Shown here: piece after piece, positions 57,650 through 64,000 of the stretch
Position numbering within the stretch: position 1 is the first letter of the stretch
How the letters are laid out: each line of letters begins with the position of its first letter
Notes under the pieces: generated by a model
Told to the model about the DNA's origin: nothing
What the model saw: only the letters and a program-made list of their open reading frames with translations
The model's database searches: none
Source of the DNA: Capsicum annuum
Taxonomy: Eukaryota > Streptophyta > Magnoliopsida > Solanales > Solanaceae
Length of the DNA stretch: 64,000 nucleotides
Reading direction: 5' to 3'
NCBI RefSeq assembly: GCF_002878395.1
Contig: NC_061120.1
Location: 120,217,781 to 120,281,780, forward strand
Translations under genes and position numbers: made by a program

Positions 57650-58880
57650 ATACCTTCCGCATGAATTTCCAGAGTAGAAAACAGCAATGGGTACTTATAA
57701 TTAATGTCCTCTTCAGCTTCCCAAGTAACCTCTTCAACCTTGTGGTTTATCCATAGAACCTATATCGAGGCTACATCCTTGGTCCGTAACCAACGAACCT
57801 ATTGATCCAAGATTTCCACTAGGACATCCTCATAAGATAGATAATCAGAAATACCAATATCCTTGATACGCAAAATTTATGAAGGATCACCAATACACTT
57901 CCTAAACATGGAAACATGGAACAACGAATGAATAGAGTTCAAACTAGAAAGAAACTCCAACTCATACGCAATATTACCAACCCTTCTCAAAACCATGTAT
58001 AGAACAATATATTATGGACTAAGATTTCCCTTCTTCCTAAACCACATCACTATATTCATGGAAGAAACCTTCAAGAACACCTTATCCCCAGCTCAAACTC
58101 TAACTTGTTTTGCCTCATATTCGTATAGGATTTTCGCGGCCTTTAGGTATTTTTAAGCCTATTCCAAATCACCTTTACCATCTTCATGGATGGGTGAACC
58201 AAATTCGAATGAGATATCTCCATCTCATCAACCTCCAATAACCCAAAATGAGGCCTATACCACTTACTGTACAATGCTTCAAACGAAGCCATCCCAATGC
58301 TAGAGTGGTAGCTATCATTTTAAGAAAACTCTATAAGTGGAAAATGATCCACCTAACTACTACTATAGTTAATCACGCAAGCACGAAGCATATCTTCCAA
58401 CGTCTAAATAGTCCTCTCCACTTGCCCATATGACTTTGGGTGAAAAGCAGTACTAAGACATACCTTGGTTCACAAACAATTCTGAAATAACCACCAAAGT
58501 GAGATGAAAGTTGTGTACTACGATTTGAGATGATAGAAATAGTTACCCCATCCAACTTCACAATCTCATAGAGATACATCCTCGCATTATCCTCAGCCGA
58601 GAAGTTAGTCTTACTAGAAAAAAGTGTGCCAACTTTGTTATCCTATCAAGGATAACCCAAACTGAATCAAACTAATTCTAATAACGAGAAAGACCTGTAA
58701 CAAATTCTATATTGATCACTTTCACACAGGCAACTCATTTTCTTATTACAATCGTCTGGGCCTCATGTGCTCAACTTTCACTTGTTGACACACCATGCAC
58801 TTAGCTATAAAATTTTATGCATCCTTCTTCATATTGTTCCAGCAATGCACCTCCTTAAGGTCTTGATACATTTTCGTCGA
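57650..58880 (-). pseudogene. integrase and chromodomain, element A
   Basis: Zinc-domain entry at 59029-58829 (FWYQGKLCITDVDDLQERIL). The core is broken: KLDGVTISIISNRS (58579-58500) shows the SDRG motif changed to SNRS, losing the second catalytic D. The region near 58440-58240 carries the decayed HPQ/YGR segment. The tail reads LEFLSSLNSIHSLFHVSMFR and LSYEDVLVEILDQ, stop, VRWLRTKDVASI, stop, VLWINHKVEEVTWEAE then KYPLLF (about 57960-57680). This is a well preserved chromodomain with two stops. Confidence 0.85.
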
Positions 58881-58989
58881 ACAAGGATGAACAATAGAAC
58901 GAGAATTATGGGCCTCATTAAGATCCTCTCTTGCAAATCATCAACATCGGTAATACATAACTTTCCTTGGTACCAAAATGTACCATCAC

Positions 58990-60420
58990 CACTAATCTTG
59001 CATCCATTACCTTTTCCCATCTTTATCACCCCTAATCCTTATTAAGACAACAACTAACATCTACTTCTCCTTGATTTCATCACAAAAGATGACTGTTCCA
59101 CCTCTAGTACAAATACACCACCCTCCCCAGAGTCCAAGAGATAAACTTCAAGGTTAGCCAAATGGTGAATATCCTTCATAAACTCCTACTTCTCCTAATC
59201 TATATGAGTGAGAATTCCTATGGATAACCTGCTAAGAGCGTAATCAACTACATTAGCTTTACCTGGATGGTAGTGAAGACTCATGTTGTAATCCTTGAGT
59301 AGATCAAGCCATCTTCTTTGCCTGAGGTTATGCTTTTTCTGAGTAAACACATTCTGCAGGCTCTTATGATTAAAAAAATATCCACATACAAATAGTGACA
59401 CTAGATTTACAGTGCGAATACCACAGCTTATATCTCAAAGTTATGAGTTGAATAATTCCTACTATGCACCTTCAATTGTCTAAAGGCATAAGCTATCACC
59501 CTGCCATGCTGTATCAGAATATAACCAATCCCCACATGAGATGCATCATAATAAACTAGAAACCCATCAGTGCCTTTAATTGAAGTAAAAAATGGAGTCG
59601 AAGTCAGCTTATGCTTCAAGTTTTCAAAACTACACTCACAAGCATCAGACCACAAGAACTTTACCTTTTTTCTGAGTTAACATAGTCAATGGGGAATCTA
59701 TAGAAGAAAAACTCTCTATAAATCTACTGTAGTAACCAACTAAACCCAAGAATCTCTGAGTATCAGTTGGAGTTGTGGGTCTAGGCAACTTCATAACCAC
59801 TGCAACTTTCTGCAGATCCACCTTGATCCCTTTACTAGAAATGATATGACCCAGAATAGTGATAAAATTGAACCAGAATTCACAATTCGAAAATTTGGAA
59901 TACAATTGTTGCTCTTTCAAGGTCTGTAACATCACACAAAGGTGATCGACATGACCACCCTCGCTCTTAGAGTACACCAAAATATCATCTATAAACATAA
60001 TGACAAACAGGTCCAAAAACTGATGAAAGACCCTATTAATCAAATCCATAAATGTCGCAGAGGCATTGGTTAACCCAAAAGACATAACCAAAAAGTTGAA
60101 ATGCCTATACCGGTTTTGAAAGATAGTGTCTTAGGGATATCCGCCTCCTTAATATTTAACTAATGACACCCTGATCGAAGGTTAGTATTGGAGAAAAAGT
60201 TAGCACCCTTCAACTAATAAAACAAATTATCTATTCTTGAAATAGGGTACTTATTCTTTATCGTCACCTTATTCAACTTTCAGTAATCAATAAACATCTA
60301 AAGGGAACCATCCTTAATACACATGAATAACACCGCTGCTTCCTATAGGGACAAGCTAGGATGGATGAAACCCTATCTTAAGGATAGTTTCTTCTTAAAC
60401 TACTTTAACTTTGCTGGAGT
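58990..60420 (-). pseudogene. reverse transcriptase and RNase H, element A
   Basis: RT at 60091-59645 reads MVMSFGLTNASATFMDLINR, FVIMFIDDILVYSKSEGGHV (FIDD kept), YSKFSNCEFWFNFITILGHI and RFLGLVGYYSRFIESFSS. The upstream RT part (60420-60110) is in broken frames. RNase H at 59655-59428 reads DGFLVYYDASHVGIGYILIQ (D kept), and 59401-59195 reads KSLQNVFTQKKHNLRQRRWL and MSLHYHPGKANVVDYALSRL. An RT block of 148 codons remains open. Confidence 0.9.
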
Positions 60421-61190
60421 CATTCTAAACGAAGAATAGAAATTGGACAAGTGTTTGAAACAAGATCAATTCCAAACTTAATCTCCCTATTAGGACGAAC
60501 ACCAAGAAGGTTGTTAGGGAAGACCTCAGGAAATTCATTCACCATTGAGACAATATGCAAAGAAGGACCCTCTGAGTTAAAATCTTTAACCAAGACCAGA
60601 TAATAAAGACCCCTCTTGGAGATTAATCTCTAAGATATGATATAAACCTCCCTCCTACTCAATAATCGACTCAATTAGGAATTTAAAGAAAACCTGCAGG
60701 TTCGATAGTCTAGAAAAATATCGCATGAGTTAAACCAATCTATCCCCAATATGACATGAAAATCCACCATATCTAACTAAAATATATCCACCACAGTGTC
60801 TTTAATACCAAAATATACCACACATTTCTTTTATACTCTTCTAGCAACCACAGAGACACCTACTGGAATAGAAAGAGAAAAAGGGTCTAAAATATACTTA
60901 GGGCCAAAACCAAAATACACAGCCACAAATGGGGACACATAAGAGATAGTAGAACCCAGATAAAGTAAATAGTATATTTCACATGAATAGAGTTTTAGCA
61001 TACCAGTAACAACATTAGGTTATGCCTCAAACTCCTGATAGGTGGTGAGAGCATAGAGATAGTTTAGACTAGTGCTAGAGCTAGATTGTGAACTCTTTAG
61101 CATTGAAGCTAAAGAAAAGGTAAATGGAACCTTATTTTCCCCATAGGAAACCTTACAAGATAGTTTCTAAGCATGTGCCTTGGCTGATCT
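60421..61190 (-). pseudogene. aspartic protease, element A
   Basis: Around 60975-60940 the minus strand reads YYLLYLGSTISYVSPFVAVY. The catalytic D of the LLDLGS motif is Y, so it is inactive. Downstream text matches the linker of B (11640-11800), including KGSFV- and LISK-type residues. Stops are present. Confidence 0.75.
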
Positions 61191-62330
61191 CATTTTAAGC
61201 ACTTGTCCCTTCCCTCATCATAGAAACTTTGATGCAATCTACCATAAAATCTGCAGAAAGGATATGATAGAGCTGATTGAGCCCCATTAGCCTGAGATTA
61301 GGCACTCTTTGCCTTATAATTATCACCACTATAGAAACGCCTATTACCCGACAACTTTTATTAGAGAGTGCTAGCCGTCGAGTAAGACCCAGAATTGCCT
61401 TACTTCTTCTTGGGCCACTTTCTACCATCTCATCCACTCTGTTGTTGGCCACCACCCTTTTTAGAATATCGAAAGTTCTTTCCCTGCCTTTCTACTATCT
61501 CATCCTTCTTCTTCTTATCTTTCTCAACCAACTGCATATATTCCACCAACCTTGAGATATACATATCCTTGTTAAGTAAGGATGATTTACTCTCCAAAAT
61601 CAAGACTCCAGACAACCTAAAAGTGAACTTGCTCATCCTATCTCTCATGATAGAAACCAAATCCAGAGCATACCATGATAACTAATGAAACTTTAAGGCA
61701 TATTCCTTGAATGACATCTTACCTTGCTTCAAATTAACAAACTCTTCTACTTTTGCCTCTCTTAACTCTTTAAGAAAGAAGTTGTCTAGACAAGCATATG
61801 AAAAATTCTCCCATAGAGATGACTCAAGATCATTACACCTTGACTGATCTCGTTCCTCGTTCCATTGGTACACCACACCTTTCAGCTGATAGGCAAAAAA
61901 TCCACACACTCCATATTAGTGGCATACGTAACACAAAAAACCTTAACACCTTTAAAGGTTGGAGGATTCAACCTCATGAACTGGACAACCCTTGCGGCCT
62001 TAGAAGATAGAGTAATAGGAATGACCCGCTTAGACTGAGATGCTACTAACTATGCTAATATATGAATGGACTAATATAACTCAGCGTTCTTCACTTCATC
62101 TCGAGGAGCTCGAAAGGACTAGAAGGAATCGGTGGAACTCTAGGAGGACAATCGAGAGCAGAACCCCTAGACCAGGTCTGGATCCCATAAGTAGAACTAG
62201 ACCCATCAATATTGTCCTCAGGTGGGATAGAGAAGTATTTGTGAGCATTAGATCTTCGAGGAAGAATGATCTAAAAAGCAAACAAATGGGAAATAGAGAA
62301 TATTTTAGGACCTTAGGCTAAAGATTGAAA
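61191..62330 (-). pseudogene. gag: gag and zinc-knuckle region, element A
   Basis: The capsid core is in two frames: 61909-61682 (GFFAYQLKGVVYQWNEERDQ, FFLKELREAKVEEFVNLKQG, MSFKEYALKFH) and 61660-61430 (MVSIMRDRMSKFTFRLSGVL, NKDMYISRLVEYMQLVEKDK). Both are standard for Tekay gag. The nucleocapsid near 61255-61200 reads FCRFYGRLHQSFYDEGRDKC, with two knuckle cysteines changed to tyrosine. The N-terminal part lies upstream to about 62290 in another frame. Confidence 0.85.
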
Positions 62331-62463
62331 ATATAACACAAGAAAGAGAAATATTCATAAATTCCTTGTAGCTTTTCACTTATGAGTGTGGCGTGCTTCA
62401 CACCCTTAAAAGAGAATCTACTCGACATAGCTTTGTGGTCTCCTAATTGACCATGAACCTATG
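62331..62463 (-). other. untranslated leader of element A
   Basis: Contains AAATTCCTTGTAGCTTTTCA and TATGAGTGTGGCGTGCTTCA, then CTCGACATAGCTTTGTGG. The same phrases, partly changed, occur in C (18400-18500) and F (45841-45950). Confidence 0.65.
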
Positions 62464-62475
62464 GATCTAATACCA
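62464..62475 (-). other. primer binding site, initiator tRNA-Met (element A)
   Basis: Plus strand GATCTAATACCA against GCTCTGATACCA, 10 of 12. It lies three bases from the LTR edge. Confidence 0.75.
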
Positions 62476-62478
62476 ATC

Positions 62479-64000
62479 TATCACAACCCGAACTAGGGCT
62501 TAGTCGTGTCAGGTTCCTCATGTCTAAATGGGATTGGAGACCATCACCAATATCCAAGCATAATCATCCTACAACCTATGTCAGATGAATTCTGAACATA
62601 TAACAAAATAGAACAAGAATAAATCAAAGACATTAAATAAAGTCTATAACCATAATCCAACAAACTCAATCCAATATCTAATCGATGTTAACACTAATTC
62701 CAAAAATAATACCAACATCGCCCATGCCCATAGTAGTCCAAATAGGCTCTAACAATAAACAAAGAACACCCAGTCAGGACATTCCCATGACCATAGCCAA
62801 AACCAAAGTCCAAGAAACAAAAATAATGAAAAGATGTCGATAGCATGAAATGGAGTCTTCTGGAGTATGAAAGGTCACTACTTCAGTTTAACTCTACAAA
62901 TCCTCAAATCCAAGTCACTATCAGGAGGAGTAGAATGGCTGATTGATGCATTGTTTGGAAATACAGTGCCTAATGATGGTTAGCAAAATGAACGCTAGCA
63001 TGTACTTAGGAATAAGGATAAAATAATGCCATTATTCAAAACCAAAGTAGATAACCATATGCAATTACATTCATATATATATATATATACCATGCTAGGA
63101 AAGAAAATTGGGTTTAGCATGCATTTAAAACCTTTAACCTAGATTTTATAGAGTAACTATCATAATCTACCCACAGGCTATATGGTCCAGTGTTACCCCT
63201 TGAATGGGCCCCAGTGCGTGCAGCTGCACAAACTAAAGATATCATAGGGGTCAAAGATTCTTGTGCACTCTTCACCCTCTATGATATTTGTATATATTCA
63301 TAGCTTGAGGGATTTCCATGTACCCCATAAGCATCTGTTCACCTTGACCAACCCTCATGTCAGCAAACATGAGTTTTCAGTATCCTTCTATCGGACTCAC
63401 ACTTTTATGGTTAGCTCTCTTAAGCTGCCATTACTGCCTAATTAAAAAAGTTTAGTACATAACCAAACCACTAATTTTAGGAGTCAATTATCAAGGCATT
63501 ATGAAGTGGTATCATTATACCTACTACAGCTTGCAAGCAATGTCCTTAGGCAATACTTAGGGGATTACCATGTACTTCACAAGACCTCTAATTAAACCAA
63601 AGTCGTAGCCAGCAAGGCCTGTTCAAACCATTTAAAATCAACTAAACCAATTTAGGTTCCATTAACATCTTATACAACGCAAAGATTTCAACATTAGTCA
63701 AACTATGTAAAAATAATCATTCTCAGTGGAATTTTAACAAACATGTTGAGGGCATATAATTTCCAAAACCAAAAACAAGTATCAATTGACCATTCCCATG
63801 GAACCATATGTAATAACCACAATTATAACATGAAAATAATAAAAAAATATGTGAAAACATTATCCAACCAAGAACAATGAAAACCCCCAACATATATTTC
63901 AAAACAAAAACATTACCATAATAATACCATGAAAACCATCCATTAAAACATGGTTTTAGTTTAACGAATAAATAGGGAAGAGTAACATGCCTTTGTCATG
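62479..64000 (-). repeat. 5' LTR of element A (cut by window edge)
   Basis: Starts TATCACAACCCGAAC, homologous to 55330, and stays collinear to the window end (the ACATGCC phrase at 63985 corresponds to about 56840). About 630 bp should lie outside. Confidence 0.88.

Larger units (their letters stand above)
55330..64000 (-). mobile_element. Tekay chromovirus A, nearly complete, 5' LTR leaves window
   Basis: 3' LTR (55330-57478), polypurine tract, chromodomain, integrase, RNase H, RT, protease, zinc region, gag, leader, primer site (62464-62475) and 5' LTR from 62479. LTRs differ at about 15-20% by eye. From LTR length, the copy should end near 64,630. The left flank is the copia RT; its five bases before the LTR are ATTAT (55325-55329), to be compared with sequence beyond the window. 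Confidence 0.88.

Overview
This window looks like plant nuclear heterochromatin, most probably from a Solanaceae species. The LTR and pol reading style matches what I know of pepper, tomato and potato repeats, but species is inference. I see no intact host gene, tRNA, rRNA or miRNA gene. The DNA is AT-rich and is almost entirely nested, decayed LTR retrotransposons. Most lie on the minus strand and most are Ty3/gypsy chromoviruses of the Tekay/Del type. There is also one Athila-group element and one Ty1/copia element.

Layout, using my own labels. J (1-6377, minus): Athila-like element with gag, protease and an envelope-like/'plant transposon protein' ORF, a tRNA-Asp primer site and a truncated 5' LTR; RT, RNase H and integrase are absent. 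B (6378-12339 plus about 18906-19555, minus): Tekay chromovirus sitting against J's LTR and itself split by C. C (12340-18905, minus): Tekay-like element with a 3.2-kb 3' LTR carrying minisatellites, a heavily deleted interior and a stub of 5' LTR. D (about 19555-25468, plus): Tekay integrase and 3' LTR, with a 2.3-kb probable solo LTR inside the integrase. 25469-27425 plus 35012-35597: unidentified degenerate sequence split by E. E (27426-35011, minus): LTR element with a perfect 5-bp target duplication, primer site and polypurine tract but a non-coding interior (LARD-like). K (LTR 35598-36934 plus 48344-51566, minus): long LTR split by F. F (36935-48343, minus): full-structure Tekay element in which 1,592 bp of pol is tandemly duplicated. 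Copia element (about 53040-55329, plus): gag, integrase and RT remnants, cut by A. A (55330 to beyond 64000, minus): almost complete Tekay element whose 5' LTR leaves the window.

The genes do not work together as a pathway. What can be read is a history of insertions: B next to or in J, C in B, E in an unknown remnant, F in K, and A in the copia element. All coding regions carry stops, frameshifts or lost catalytic residues. The most interesting structure is non-coding: short, different, repeated quasi-palindromes in the LTRs of several unrelated families, a conserved untranslated leader shared by coding elements and the non-coding element E, and the young duplication inside F. I found no convincing new cellular system.
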